Below are positions 34,412 to 46,114 of a stretch of DNA of 64,000 bases, piece by piece. The position numbers and the translations under genes are program-made. Position 1 is the first letter of the stretch. Every line of letters begins with the position of its first letter. Below the pieces are notes generated by a model, which saw only the letters and a list, made by a program, of their open reading frames with translations, was not told the origin of the DNA and ran no database searches. Source of the stretch: Catonia carolina (Eukaryota > Arthropoda > Insecta > Hemiptera > Achilidae); NCBI GenBank assembly GCA_035578175.1, contig JAQMRL010000006.1:67958001-68022000 (forward strand), in the 5' to 3' direction.

Positions 34412-34990
34412 GAACTAATCCATAGGAAATTTAAATAATCTAAAAGTTTTTAAAGTAACTTTAATTTGTACTTATCAAAATAACAAAATAACTATCCTGT
34501 AGACGAAAGACTTAAAAAGGAAAACTGAAAGATATTAAACTGGAATTCAAGGTTTTTTTATATTATATTTTTAACTTAACTTCAAATGTTCAGTATATGA
34601 CATTAAAAATAAATAAAATGTTTAATTAACAAAAACACAATACATAAAATTATTTCGACACTAAATTTTTATTCTTCAATAAAAAAAAACTAAAGCAAGG
34701 ACGTCTACTACCGCTAGGGTAGTATAATGAAGAGGAATGTGAATTTATTTTTGAGAATAAAAATCTTGGCACCTAATTGTTGATAATGAGTTGACTTTCA
34801 CTTTTTTATTTATTTTAGAGAACAAAACAATTATTTATTATGATGGTCGACACCTAGAGTATTTCGAAAACATTTTTGGTCAGGGGAGGGGATCTTCAGA
34901 AAAACGACAAACTGGACTGACGTGCAATGTTACCGTCTTCTTTGTCTAAATACCTAAATAAAACATACATCTCTGTTATTCCATATTTAT
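34412..34990. other. AT-rich spacer
   Basis: No feature recognised. The antisense and sense ORFs at 34,896-35,169 are chance readings into the R3 repeat. Confidence 0.35.
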
Positions 34991-35819
34991 ATGCATGCCC
35001 ATACAGGTGGAGTGTTGAATTTTTTGCACTCAATCTATTTGTTCCAGGGTTACATAAAATAGTTTTGTTTCTTATCACATGGTTAGCCAATTACCATTAT
35101 ATGATTGTATCATTTAAGAACAGAAGAGGTACAGGCGTAAAAGACACTAATCAGAGTTATCTCCTCTGAAAGTAATGAATTTATTATACAGCCTGACCCT
35201 GTGGTAAGTTAAATGAAGGTTTCACTTGCAGGGTGGAAAGTAGATGCTTTTCAGAGTGCCTGGCATGATTTCAGGTTCAAGGACGCTTAAAAAGTGTATA
35301 TCCGGTGAAAAATCGAAATGGAAACAATACTTTTCTTCCTTATATGGTAGGCCTGTTCATTAAGGGCAAAATAAAGTAAAAAATAGGACAGAAATTCATG
35401 GAATTATGTGACATTATTCGAAAATTGTTTCCCAATAACAGGTAGGTGGTGTGCTTATTTTCACTCGATCTGCTTGTTCCAGACTATAAAAATGAGTTTT
35501 GTTTCATAGCTCATGATCAGCCAATTCTAATTATGACTGAAGCATTTACAAACAGAAGAGTTACAGGCGTAAAAGACACTTGTCAGAGTTATCTCCTCTC
35601 AGAGTAATGAATTTTATTATACCAGACCCTATGGTGAATGAAGTGAAGGTGTCATTTGCAGGGTGAAAAGTAGATGCTTTTCAGAGAGCCATGCATGCTG
35701 ATAAGCATAATTTTCCGCTCAGGAAGGGGAAATCAATGATAAATTACCTCACTCCTTGTTTTAATCAGTAAAGTATCTAGGGGTTCAAACCAGCTATTCG
35801 GCTCATGACTTAAACAACT
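34991..35819 (+). repeat. R3/HINE-like composite repeat, copy A
   Basis: Order: R3 5' part (about 34,991-35,271) ending GCCTGGCATG; fused to a HINE-like 3' end (TTCAGGTTCAAGGACGCTTA ... GGGCAAAATAAAGTAAAAAA, to 35,379); a ~55-bp spacer starting AATAGGACA and containing GAATTATGTGACATTATTCG; then a complete R3 copy ending at 35,819. The whole order, including junction and spacer, recurs inverted at 54,411-55,235. Confidence 0.8.
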
Positions 35820-35870
35820 ATGGCTTTGAGGATTACACCGCTTAATAGAAGAATAATATGTGACTTAAAA

Positions 35871-35945
35871 GTCTGGTGTGAAACACTTAAACGACTCCCT
35901 TTTGCCAATGTAAATAATTTAAAATATAATTTATGTTTTCTAATG
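35871..35945 (+). repeat. HINE-like element, 5' terminus only
   Basis: GTCTGGTGTGAAACACTTAAACGACTCCC-TTTTGCCAATG matches the first ~60 bp of the family and then diverges. Confidence 0.6.
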
Positions 35946-35999
35946 TTATCTAATTATGTTATTATGTATTAGTTATGTTATCTAATTTATGTTGTAATA

Positions 36000-36135
36000 A
36001 CCCGTCAGGGTGGACTAGTGGTAAAGTCGTCGTGAGTCAGCTGTTTGACAGCTCATGTACGGTGATGAAGGGTCCATGGTTTGAATCCTAGTAGAGATAC
36101 CTGTTTTTATTGGATTTGAATTTTAGTCGGTTCAA
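36000..36135 (+). repeat. SINE-A, head and start of body
   Basis: CAGGGTGGACTAGTGGTAAAG (A box), GTCAGCTGTTTGACAGCTC, CCATGGTTTGAATCCTAG (B box) and TATTGGATTTGAATTTTAG. Homology stops after about 135 bp. Confidence 0.65.
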
Positions 36136-38290
36136 GTACGCACAACAGTAAAACCGAGTAAAATGGTTCGATTCATGAAGATTTTTGGTTTATTCCGGTT
36201 TTGGGTTATTCTTACATTTTGAAAGAAGAAAAATTATTGTCAAGACTAGGAGTGAATTCGATAATTTCTCTTTGCGATAGTTTACCTGTTTCTTTATGCT
36301 CATTTTATTGAATTAATTTCCCATAAAGTTAAAATATATTATTGTAAAGTAGTTATAGTGAGACTATAAAATAAAAGTTATATATAAAATACGAGTATAT
36401 AGGTATGTATATATATTTTTTCTCTCTATTACAAATATAGAATCATAATCTTAACATTTTTTAAAACAATTCCATTGTTATTAAAATTAAAATATATATT
36501 GATATTTTATGTAAAATGTAATTGAATTTATGATTTATTTTTTAAATTCTGTTTAACGCAATCTTTGTAACTGATTTAACTGTAGTAATTTAACTCAGTA
36601 TTTAACTTAGTAATTTTATAGCAGTTATAAGTATTTAAGTGATTTAAATTTTTTGTTCTGTATACTCCAATGTGCGGACAGAACTCTTTGTGAATAAAAG
36701 TTTTTGCGTATAAGTATATTAGTTTAAAATATTAGACATAGCTTAGTATAACCAATATTGTAATTTTAATGTAGCTATATTTTACTAAATAAAATAAAAA
36801 ATAAATAAATAAGGAACTGTTAACTTAATTATAATTACAGCAGAGACATGAAGAACTATACACCATTTTAAAGTTATATTTCAGGTTAAAAATAATTAAT
36901 TTTTTAAAAATATTTTCTTTGATAGAGGCTTAATTCTTACAATACATTAGTGACGACAAGTTTGTCATAATTTTAAAGTCGTGAAAATGAAAACAATGAC
37001 CCATTTTACGATGACAATATTATTATTACATGTATTGTTTTTGCATTATAGTTATGCAGTAACGTACATTTAAAATGTCAAACAATAGAATTTTCAATAC
37101 CGGACAATTTATTTTATTTAAAACAGGTTTCTATAAATTTCCGGACATTACATGAACAAGCATCTGTACAATAATTGAAGTAGGTCAGATACAATACAAT
37201 ACAGACGCAATATACGTATTCTTGTATTGTATTCAATACAATTTGTTACGTTATCAAGGAGTAATAAAATTTCTGGAATTTTAAAGTGTATTTATTTGTT
37301 TTTCATTTTCTGTTATCTTTTGTACAAATGCATTTTGTAAAGTAAATATATTTAATATAAATTTATTTATATCTATTTAAGATGTGGATCGTATAAATAA
37401 ATTTTGATCGTTATGTATTTGTATTAGCTGAAGCATGATTTTCATAATATTTATTAGAAATACACATTGAATAAATAAATAAGTAAACTGAAATTGTTTT
37501 CAAATGAAATATGTATTTCAAAGGAAAGTTATTTCTCAGTGAATTTATGCACTGGTAAAATCATCCATCACAAACACAATGTGTTTAAAACATAAAACAT
37601 CATTTCTATATTTTAATATTGAAAAATGAAACATTTCTAGAAATCTCCATAGAGTTTGATCTCCAAACACTCAAACTGATGTTACACAATGAGTTAAACA
37701 GGTACCTGTCCTCTTTGTTTGCTGTTGAAAGATATTTGGAATTAAAATAGGAACTGACAATATATGAATTGTTGAACCAAGTACAAACTGGATCAGAGAA
37801 CGGCATTTGGCATTAAGATTAAGTGATTTACTTTAGCAGACGACATGTCAATCGTTTCTAATAATACGGTAACAGCGATGTAACAAATCAACAATGGTGG
37901 ACCTTACATGTTCAATATGGATCGCGATTTTTTTGAAATATCTATTAATGGTTAGATATTGTAACAAGATTGAAGAAAAGACGGGATCGTTCGCGAAGTT
38001 TCCAGAATTCCATTCATAAAAATAGTTAAGGAATAATAAAAATAACAATACACAATAGCAACAGTGAATGACAGTTTTACAATGATGACCATAAAGGTGT
38101 GTCTACTATAGAAGTTCAGGTATTGTGTACAGCTATTATGAGGGGGGGGGCAGGTTGTTTACGTTTTCTGTTTACAAAAGACCTATTCTTGACCTGTTTA
38201 CTACGGATTTTTCTAGCATTCATTAATAAAAGGTTATTTATTTTTTGTACTCGTACTTTATGATTTCTCTACTTTGTTCTGGAATGATCT
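36136..38290. other. 2.1 kb AT-rich stretch, nothing recognised
   Basis: No coding, RNA or repeat feature supported. Short ORFs at 37,606-37,806 and 37,848-38,048 (minus) have no domain. A run of nine G at about 38,142 is the only compositional oddity. Confidence 0.4.
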
Positions 38291-38302
38291 TTTATAAATA
38301 GG

Positions 38303-38726
38303 TATATAAAGAGACCCCGAGCGCGGACAGAGTAGTTAGTATTCGTGTGATCTTTGCCGAGCGATTAACAGGGGCGTAAACAGATTACGCATCCGAGCAA
38401 CGATTGTCATACCGTCTCTTTGTGAGTGTGTGTATTGTGTAAAGTCTATTTGTGAGTGTATTGTAAAGTTAATGTGCAGTTTTTGTGAATTCAGTTTCTG
38501 TGTTTTGTATGATTGTGTAGTCTATAAAAGTGATTGTAAGTTATTTACTGTTTCTTATCTATTTTAAGTGAATTATTAAATCATTTATTGTATTACTTAA
38601 TTTTAATTAGTTTATTTATTTATTTTGTAACCTTTAAGTGTAATAAATATTTGTAATTGTAAATCTTAGTGCAATCATTATTTAATAACCTAGATCCCGA
38701 AACGGACCTTAGCAATAAGTGTCACA
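38303..38726 (+). promoter_or_regulatory. LTR-like promoter/polyadenylation segment
   Basis: TATATAAAG at 38,303-38,311 is followed by a local GC-rich stretch (ACCCCGAGCGCGGACAG), a run of TGTGAGTG-type repeats, AATAAA at 38,642-38,647, and an end AAGTGTCACA. Close coupling of a TATA box, an uncoding ~330-nt transcribed-like region and a polyadenylation signal is what a solo LTR looks like. I could not fix the 5' edge or a target duplication, so this remains a candidate. Confidence 0.35.
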
Positions 38727-38903
38727 ATATATTGTGCATGACACTACACAATCAATTTGGATGCCACATCGGTACTCTGGTTCTGCAGATGACGGCTCAG
38801 TAAACAGAACTTGTGATGATGGACATAAACAAAAGAAAAGCTTGTGCAGTTATTTTGATAGCTACTGCGTTAAGGGGAGCAGACCGATTTTAATATAAAA
38901 AAA

Positions 38904-39710
38904 TCTGGTGTGAAACACTCACACAACTTTCTCTTGCCAGTGCAAATAATTAACAATAAACCTAACATTAGTAATAAAACATTAGAAATAAACAAAAAAC
39001 TAACCTCAACAAACATAACCTAATTTTAATCATGAGTGAAAGACGCAAAATGAAAATCAACCTCAGTTTGGCTTAGAAATACGGAAAATCACTCTTTCTC
39101 TCTAAACTAGGCTCTGTAGAGAAAAATGCTTTAAATAAAAGTTGTAGATCTTTTAATTTTCTATAAATTTAATTATATGCACTTTTGTCGTAAAATGCAT
39201 ACTAAGGCCGAAATGTTAAAAAAATCAATTTTTCTCACGTTTTCGTGAGAAAAAAAACAGAAAATTGCAAATTACCGCTAAATTAAGCGTTATACAAAAA
39301 AAATGTTTAAAATAAAAGTTGTAGGTTTTTAAATTCTCTACAACTTTTATTATATAACTTTTTGCGCTAAAATTTATATTAAAGCCGTAATCTTAAAAAA
39401 ACAACGTTTTTACGTGAAAACAGCCTCACCGAGAATTTCAGCAAACATGGCGCCTAACCTATCTTGTAGAGAATAAAAATTGAGTAAAATAGGCGATTTT
39501 AAAAAAAAATCGTAGGACCAGTTTTTGAGAAAATCGCAAAAAACTGAAAAATTATACGAATAAACTACTACTTCCGGTTGACCGATTTTGATGAAAATGT
39601 TCGTGTCGCGTCCGGTAGTGGTATGTAACTTAAGTTTCAAGTTTCAAGTTCGTACGACGTTCCGTTCTTGAGATATTCTGTTCACACACAGACACACGCA
39701 CACACAGACA

Positions 39711-39789
<79 letters not shown>

Positions 39790-39943
39790 ACACACACACA
39801 CACACACCAATCGCTAAAAACATGTTTTTTGGGTTCAGGGGGTCTGAAAACGTATAGATCCGGTGAAAACTCGATTTCGCAAAATCGACATGAAAACAAT
39901 ACTTTCCTTCCTATATATTCATATAGGCAAGAGAAAGTAAAAA
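38904..39943 (+). repeat. HINE-like element, full-length copy with expanded CA repeat
   Basis: Same ends and block order as 33,457-34,411, nearly identical over most of its length, and longer mainly because of the CA run at 39,690-39,806. The ORFs at 39,410-39,640 and 39,630-39,899 (poly Cys-Val) are readings of the repeat and its microsatellite. Among the youngest copies by eye. Confidence 0.8.
39714..39806. repeat. (CA)n microsatellite
   Basis: More than 40 CA units with a single TA interruption near 39,784, at the family's internal microsatellite site. Confidence 0.9.
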
Positions 39944-41139
39944 ATATCGATTTATGATTTTACCATATATTGATAGATCTTTTCTCTTGTTTTAATTGGT
40001 ATACAGCATGACATTGGTTATTTTTTCTGTTAAGAAGAAATATTTTTTTACGTTGGTACGCAGTGTTTATTTCAATATTTTTTTCACGTTTTTTATTCTT
40101 GTAAATTGGGATTAATGTATTAATATCATCACGTTACTGTTCTGATATTATGGAGATCTCGTTGACGTAAAAATATACTCTAAAAGTACATTAGAAAGCA
40201 TTGGAATTAGCTGCAACACAAGATAATGCTATTATATTGGTGTGCTTTTGTTTGGAAGTCAATTTCAAGTGGCAATTACTTTTTCTGTTGCGGTATTATG
40301 CTTTGATGTACACGTTTTCCCATACTGTATGTTTTTAATTTAAGTACACTTTTCTTAGGAACCATTCCACCTAGGTGTGTGAAATTTTGCACAGTACTTT
40401 TTACTCCCAACGTTGGGACAGCCATATGAAAAGTTGGTAGGTGAACTGTGTAGCCAACCAGCGTTATTAAGTCATAAATTGGACTCCTGTTTTGATAATT
40501 GGTTTTGCTTTTTACTTGGCGTTAGCTTGGTTGTTTTTCTTATTGATAGTGTTTTTATTCTTTCTCCTTGTTATCTTTCCTCGCTGTAGGTGTGGTATCA
40601 TTGCCAATCCCTTTACAAATTTACTTATAAAGCATTGTATTTAATTAAGTGTTTTTCTTTTTACGCCCCGATAGGTAAGTGCAGCGTTTTCAAGGATTTT
40701 ATCTGTTGCTGCACTTTTTCAGCTCATGTAGGTTGTCCCCGCTTCCCTGTTAGTCCCTTTCATGGAGGTTAGGATGGCTGTAAAGGGTGAGTGGAGGCCA
40801 TCAAAAAACCAAAAATTATTAGAATATCTGTTCCGTAAATCATTTTCAAAAAAAAAATAAATAAAGTGTAAAGCATTTTGTATGGCGGTACTATACCACC
40901 AATAGTACTTGATACCTGATTGCATAACAAAATACATTTATACATAATACATACATTAAAAATAATACGATTCCCGGTCAGGTCTGACATTTTTTACGAT
41001 TCATTTTTATCTAACACCCTTCTCATCGTCTCCATTAGCAGCAATTGCAAAACAGACAGACGTAAAACAAAACAATACATTGTACACAGATAATCTAACC
41101 ATACTGTACAAAATTATTGTTTGTCTATAAAAAAATTTA
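39944..41139. other. Spacer, nothing recognised
   Basis: About 1.2 kb of AT-rich DNA. A patch near 40,700-40,790 is richer in G+C and open on both strands for short distances, but no family signature is visible. Confidence 0.4.
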
Positions 41140-41545
41140 AGTTTTTTTTTGCTTTTGAGACCTTAGTAGATCACTTCCTTGAATAAAATAAATTTAGAGT
41201 CTTAGTTTTTGCCTTGTTGCTGCAGTCTCCTTTTTCCCAGTAATTTTTCATATTCTGGGATCTTGCTAGTCTTGCGGCCTCTGAACAGGCTCTAGTGGAT
41301 TTTTGGGGTTCTTCAAATCTGGTGTCAGGGGTGTGAAGAAGTTTGAGTTTTTCAGTTTTGTTTCTTAGGTCGAGTAGCGTAAGCCCAAGCTTGTCCATGT
41401 CTTCTTTAATCTCTGAGATCCACCTTGACGTTATTTTTCCTTTAGTAACTTTTCCGTTAACTATCGTAAGATCATGGTTTCTGATGTTTTGAGTAAATGT
41501 CCGAAAAAAGATACCCTCTTTTTTCTCATCGTGTCTAACATGTTA
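41140..41545 (-). pseudogene. Non-LTR retrotransposon ORF2 C-terminal fragment
   Basis: Minus strand: MLDTMRKKRVSFFGHLLKT, then after a frame change GKVTKGKITSRWISEIKEDM, LGLTLLDLRNKTEKL, FEEPQKSTRACSEAARLARS, QNMKNYWEK and a stop near 41,171. AAGTGATCTACTAAGGTCTC and an A-rich end follow. KKRVxFFGHL...WxxEIKxD...SxxMKxYW is the arrangement seen in 43,508-44,330 and 57,165-57,630. Confidence 0.65.
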
Positions 41546-42300
41546 TGCGTTTGTTTATAGACTTCTTTATTTGGCAACAGTGTTCAAATTTAAGTTTTAT
41601 GTTAACATAACTCATGAAATTCAGTATCAGATAAAATGACTTCAACATGAACATAAAATTTAAAACTATATCAATTTAACGGCCACGTACATTATGTTAA
41701 TGATATTGACAATATTGCTATGTATGTACATCAGTTATGTTAAAGTAGTCCAACTAGTTACATCAAAGAATTGAATAATTCTTTAGAGAAAACAAAACAT
41801 CACAAAATACCGTCGTCGTTCGTTGTTGTCTTTACCATTTTTAGATTCAACAACATGAACTGATTTTATATTTATGGTCAAACCTATAACATCATATTTA
41901 AAATGTGTAACTCGTACACTAAATTATTCTATGTACCTGATTCAGTTGAGCTTTGTTTTTCTCTTTTAAATGCAGTACAAATCCGTAGCTGTTATTGTAG
42001 GTTATATTATTATAATAATTAATTTCGAATCTAGTTATCCAATTAACTAACAACAGGTACAATAACCTGTAATATTATACAATTCTAACGGAAGTGTACA
42101 TATACTTGTTTCAATTTTATGTCGTATATTATTTAAAATATAAGGAATCTTTTTCTAACAAAGTATAATTATTTTTCAATCAGTTTCTTATAAATTAAAT
42201 AAATAAAATTTAAACTAAGACGGTAAAAGTTTGAATAATAACGTTCTTTATTACAATATTACAATAACAACAATATGAAACAGTTAAAGACCCAAGCATT
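41546..42300. other. AT-rich spacer
   Basis: Nothing recognised. Confidence 0.4.
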
Positions 42301-42309
42301 AGAAATAAG

Positions 42310-42440
42310 GTTCCTTCCATCTGTGTCCTAGCTGCATCCGGGAGTTGTTGTGCAAGCGATGCGGTGCATGCAGCGCGTTGCAAACGAGAACAGGGACCAT
42401 ACTTTTGTGTCCTAACTCCGTGTGATTATTCAGTTTTGAA
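42310..42440. repeat. Short GC-richer segment related to 59,345-59,430
   Basis: GCATGCAGCGCGTTGCAAACG and TCCTAACTCCGTGTGATTATT resemble AATGCAGTGCGTTG and TCCCAGCTCCGTGTAG at 59,350-59,400. It may be another copy of the inverted-repeat sequence flanking the Tc1/mariner element. Confidence 0.3.
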
Positions 42441-43507
42441 AAATTTCTTTATCTGGAACAATGTGTTCAAGTTAATTTCGCACCATGTTGTTAATGGAAA
42501 GTAGTGCTGTTAAACTTAAACTATTAAGGGAACGTAAAAAGATGCGTAACACACAAAAGTCTCACGTAATATATAAAAATAGACTGGATTACTGTGAAAT
42601 TCATCACCTTTATCCAGTTACGAGCAGATGAACTTGCATTTTACCAGTACATCAGAATGAATATCATCACATTTGATTATAAATCGTAGAAAAAATACGT
42701 GGTGCTTGTTATCATTGTACAACAAACTTTTCAAGGCTTATTTACACCTTAAGGAGTTCACAAATTATCTTACAAGTAATTCCCTAATGTAATCTCTTTA
42801 TATGCAATTTGTGTAGAGTTTAGACTTACGTAACAATATATTAGTGTAAATGACAAACCTGGAATTTCAATGTACAATTTTAGTAAAATTTAAGTAGTAA
42901 TTTAATGTAAATTTAGCAAATGTGCATAAATAGTGCATATAAAGTAAATATACTAATTCTGTTTGTATATGAACTAACAAAATAACCTGAAACACAAAAA
43001 GCAAGACAATAAATGGCAGTCTGCCACAGAATGAAAATTCTCTACAACAGAACAGAAATTCCCTAATGTAATCTCTTTAAATGTAATTTGTGTAGACTTT
43101 AGACTTACGTAACAATGTATTAGTATAAATGACAAACCTGGAATTTCAATGTACAATTTTAGTAAAATTTAAGTAGTAATTTAATGTAAATTTAGCAAAT
43201 TTGTATAAATAATGCATATAATGTAAATATACTAATTCTGTTTGTAGGCTTATATGAACTAACAAAATAACCTGAAACACAAAAAGCAAGTCACTAAAGG
43301 GCAGTCTGCCACAGAATGAAAATTCTCGACAACAGAACAGAAATTCCCTAATGTAATCTCTTTAAATGTAATTTGTGTAGACTTTAGACTTACGTAACAA
43401 TGTATTAGTATAAATGAAAAACCTGGAATTTCAATGTACAATTGTAGTAAAATTTAAGTAGTAATTTAATGTATATTTAGTAAATTTGCATAAATAATGC
43501 ATATAAT

Positions 43508-44330
43508 ATGCGGTCAAGATCGGGCTCCAAATATCGTACGAGAAAACGCAGTACATCTCCAACCAGAAAACGGATCGGACACATTTCAAGACCAAACATG
43601 GAAAAATCCAGAGGGTGACCAGGTTCAAATACCTTGGCGAATGTATTGAACCAAACAACAATGAAAAATATGCAATAGAAAACCGAGCCAACAAGTTTGA
43701 AGTAGCGTGCAGACTGACGTCTCAGATATACAATAAAAAATCCATCTCCAAAAATGCAAAAATAAGACATTATCATACAGTGATTCGACCGGAAGTTCTC
43801 TACGCATCAGAATGCCTCGCACTTAGACAGAAGGCTCCATTAGAAAAACTAATCCGTAAAGAAAGAAGGATCATCCGCAAGATTTTAGGGCCCAAATACA
43901 AAGAAGGAGAATATAGACTCCGCAGCAATGAAGAAGTCTACCAACACACAGAAAAAAATCACATCCATCATGAAGAAACGAAGAATTGCTTTCTACGCAC
44001 ACACAGTGAGAATGAACGAGCATAGGCTCTCAAAACAAATCCTGAACTACAAAGAAACATTGAAAAATCCCGGTGGATGGCTCAAAGAGATAAAAACAGA
44101 CTGCAACAAACTCCAGATAACGGAGACGGACATCATACAAAGAACACCTCTCAGACATAAACTCAAACTAGTGCTCCAGGAAGAGGACAGTAAAAGATCA
44201 AGACCTAAATGGTCGGAAGAACGAAAACGTGACTTTTCCAAGAAAATGAAGGAATACTGGGCGAAGAGGAAAGCACAGAAGAAAAACTGAGAAATCGCGG
44301 TCCTTTGTAGGCCATAACGTAAATAATAAT
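43508..44330 (+). mobile_element. 5'-truncated non-LTR retrotransposon in the satellite, 15-bp duplication
   Basis: AATAATGCATATAAT occurs immediately before (43,493-43,507) and after (44,331-44,345) the insert. The 3' end is a (TAA)n-like tail. Because the host is a tandem repeat, the empty site can be read from neighbouring units, confirming the boundaries. Confidence 0.88.
43510..44290 (+). pseudogene. Non-LTR ORF2 C-terminal region, one or two frameshifts
   Basis: Reads IVRENAVHLQPENGSD, then MTRFKYLGECIEPNN, KKSISKNAKIRHYHTVIRPE, LYASECLAL, RKERRIIRKILGPKYKEGEY and RLRSNEEVYQHTEK; a frame change near 43,950 moves to ITSIMKKRRIAFYAHTVRMN, LKEIKTDCNKLQI, RPKWSEERKRDFSKKMKEYW and a stop at 44,288-44,290. 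This is the region downstream of the polymerase core in a large insect LINE group (KYLGE, YASEC, RKILGPK, RRIAFYxH). Polymerase motifs are lost by truncation. Confidence 0.8.
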
Positions 44331-44587
44331 AATAATGCATATAATGTAAATATACTAATTCTGTTTGTATATGAACTAACAAAATAACCTGAAACACAAA
44401 AAGTAAGTCACTAAATGGCAGTCTGCCACAGAATGAAAATTCTTTACAACAGAACAGAAATTCCCTAATGTAATCTCTTTAAATATAATTTGTGTAGACT
44501 TTAGACTTACGTAAAAATGTATTAGGTAAATGACAAACCTGGAATTCCAATGTACAATTTTAGTAAAATTTAAGTAGTAAATTAACG

Positions 44588-44966
44588 TAAAAGTATTTTT
44601 AGCGTACTTACACTAGTGAACACATTAATCTGAACACAGTATTTTAATAGAAATTTTTAATATAATAATAATTATTATATTAAAAATTTCTGCCTATAAT
44701 TTCTAAACTTTAATTATTAAAGTTATATATATTTAATCATTTATGTGTACTTCTTTGTTTTTGATTACGTCATTAATCTTCTTTGGCTTTGATTCCACTG
44801 AGGCCTCACAATGATTTTTGATTTCTTTATCTCTAAATCAAATCTTTATAACTAAACAAGGTAAACTTTTGTGCTGCAATTCATTAAAAATTTTTTTGAC
44901 GTGTGATATGGGGCACAGTTCTATTGGTAGATAAGCTCTGGGTTCTCCTGCACAAGTGGGACTAAT
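44588..44966. mobile_element. Unclassified insert in fourth satellite unit
   Basis: About 379 bp absent from the other units. It contains a 43-bp near-perfect palindrome at 44,649-44,691 and no ORF. Flanks GTAAATTAACGTAAA and ACTAATTTAATTTAG could hold a decayed TTTAAT-type duplication. Confidence 0.5.
44649..44691. repeat. 43-bp palindrome
   Basis: Two 21-bp perfect inverted arms around a single A; the left arm starts AGAAATTTTTAATATAATAA. All but four positions are A or T. Confidence 0.9.
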
Positions 44967-45120
44967 TTAATTTAGCAAATGTGCATAAATAATGCATATA
45001 ATGTAAATATACTAATTCTATTTTGTATATGAACTAACAAAATAACCTGAAACACAAAAAGCAAGTCACTGAATGGCAGTCTGCCACAGAATGGAAATTT
45101 TCCACAACCGAACAGAAATT

Positions 45121-46114
45121 CCCTAACGTTTGGATCAATTTGTTTGCTACTATTATATTTTAAACAAAAAATTGTTTGTTAAAAGAGATTAAAATGTTCG
45201 TATATTCTATATATATGGCGATGTACAGACCTTTTTTAATCGATGAAAAATAAAATGTAATTTTGTTTTTTTTATGTTAAAGGATGTACTCAAACAACAC
45301 CACATCAGGATGAGGTGCAGAGATAGAAATGTGGAACTTGACCATTAAATGAGATCAGCACGAAATATAAAAGACAATATTAACAGATCGTTTATTTGGA
45401 GTGTCACAGGACCGACCTTAGAATGCAGGTGCTTTATGAACTAAGGGGTACCGGAGAAGTGTGGGGGAGGAAAAGATGGATGCGGGAACAGACTAAATTA
45501 CAACCTAAGCAATGATAAACGGTAACCGCGACGAATTACAATATAAAACACACGAATGGTGTTACAAAAAAACCTATCAACAAAAAAAAATGAACTACTC
45601 CAAGCTGGGCATAGTTTTGTTATACTAAAGCCTACGTTCATTCGGGATTTAGATTTAAAAATAATAAACTTATCACAACTTATTACAATTATTTATAAAC
45701 AAAAAAAATAATTTCATAATTAATTATTAAGCTTAGTCTACAAACAAACACAACCATTACATAACTTAAACGGATTATATAAATGAAATAAATTACGTAA
45801 AATAACTCAATTACAAAACTTAAGCTTAAACCAACTAGATTAACAAGAAGTAGATTACTATTCTTAAGAAACAAAATTATTACTTGTCCACAAACACTTG
45901 CTATCATCCACAAGCACAATCACCATAAATCATAACCAGTACCGTAACGACATTTGTTAATTGATTGATTTTCGATTTAAACTTACATTTAAAACATAAA
46001 CGTATACTGCTGAATGACCTTCAGTAAGTTTGTAAGTCTAGTGGAAACTTTGCACTGTTATAACGTACATAACATACAAACGTTCGTTCACTCAAGAAAA
46101 AACTATTTTTAAAT
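45121..46114. other. Spacer with a possible LINE scrap
   Basis: Between 45,340 and 45,520 the plus strand reads VLYELRGTGEVWGRKRWMRE, resembling the GxxxVGRxRKRW end of LINE ORF2 proteins but without further support. The rest is AT-rich and unassigned. Confidence 0.35.

Larger units (their letters stand above)
42782..45120. repeat. ~280-bp tandem satellite, four units, two interrupted
   Basis: The motif TTCCCTAATGTAATCTCTTT starts units at 42,782, 43,061, 43,346 and 44,463, and the array ends at 45,121. Spacings are 279, 285, 1,117 and 658 bp; subtracting the inserts (838 and ~379 bp) restores ~279 in each. Units are AT-rich and contain GGCAGTCTGCCACAGAATG. The 60-codon minus ORFs at 42,974 and 43,259 are the same reading frame in two units, not genes. 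Confidence 0.85.

Noticed and set aside
39630..39899. Cys-Val repeat ORF
   Set aside because: Translation of the (CA)n microsatellite in a HINE-like element.
40590..40990. Overlapping small ORFs on both strands near 40.6-41.0 kb
   Set aside because: No recognisable family, no start context, lengths expected by chance in a locally less AT-rich patch.
42974..43441. Two nearly identical 60-codon minus ORFs
   Set aside because: The same frame in two satellite units; not maintained in the other units and without any domain.
43625..44397. Minus-strand ORFs opposite the LINE fragment
   Set aside because: Antisense of a clearly recognisable ORF2 C-terminus on the plus strand.
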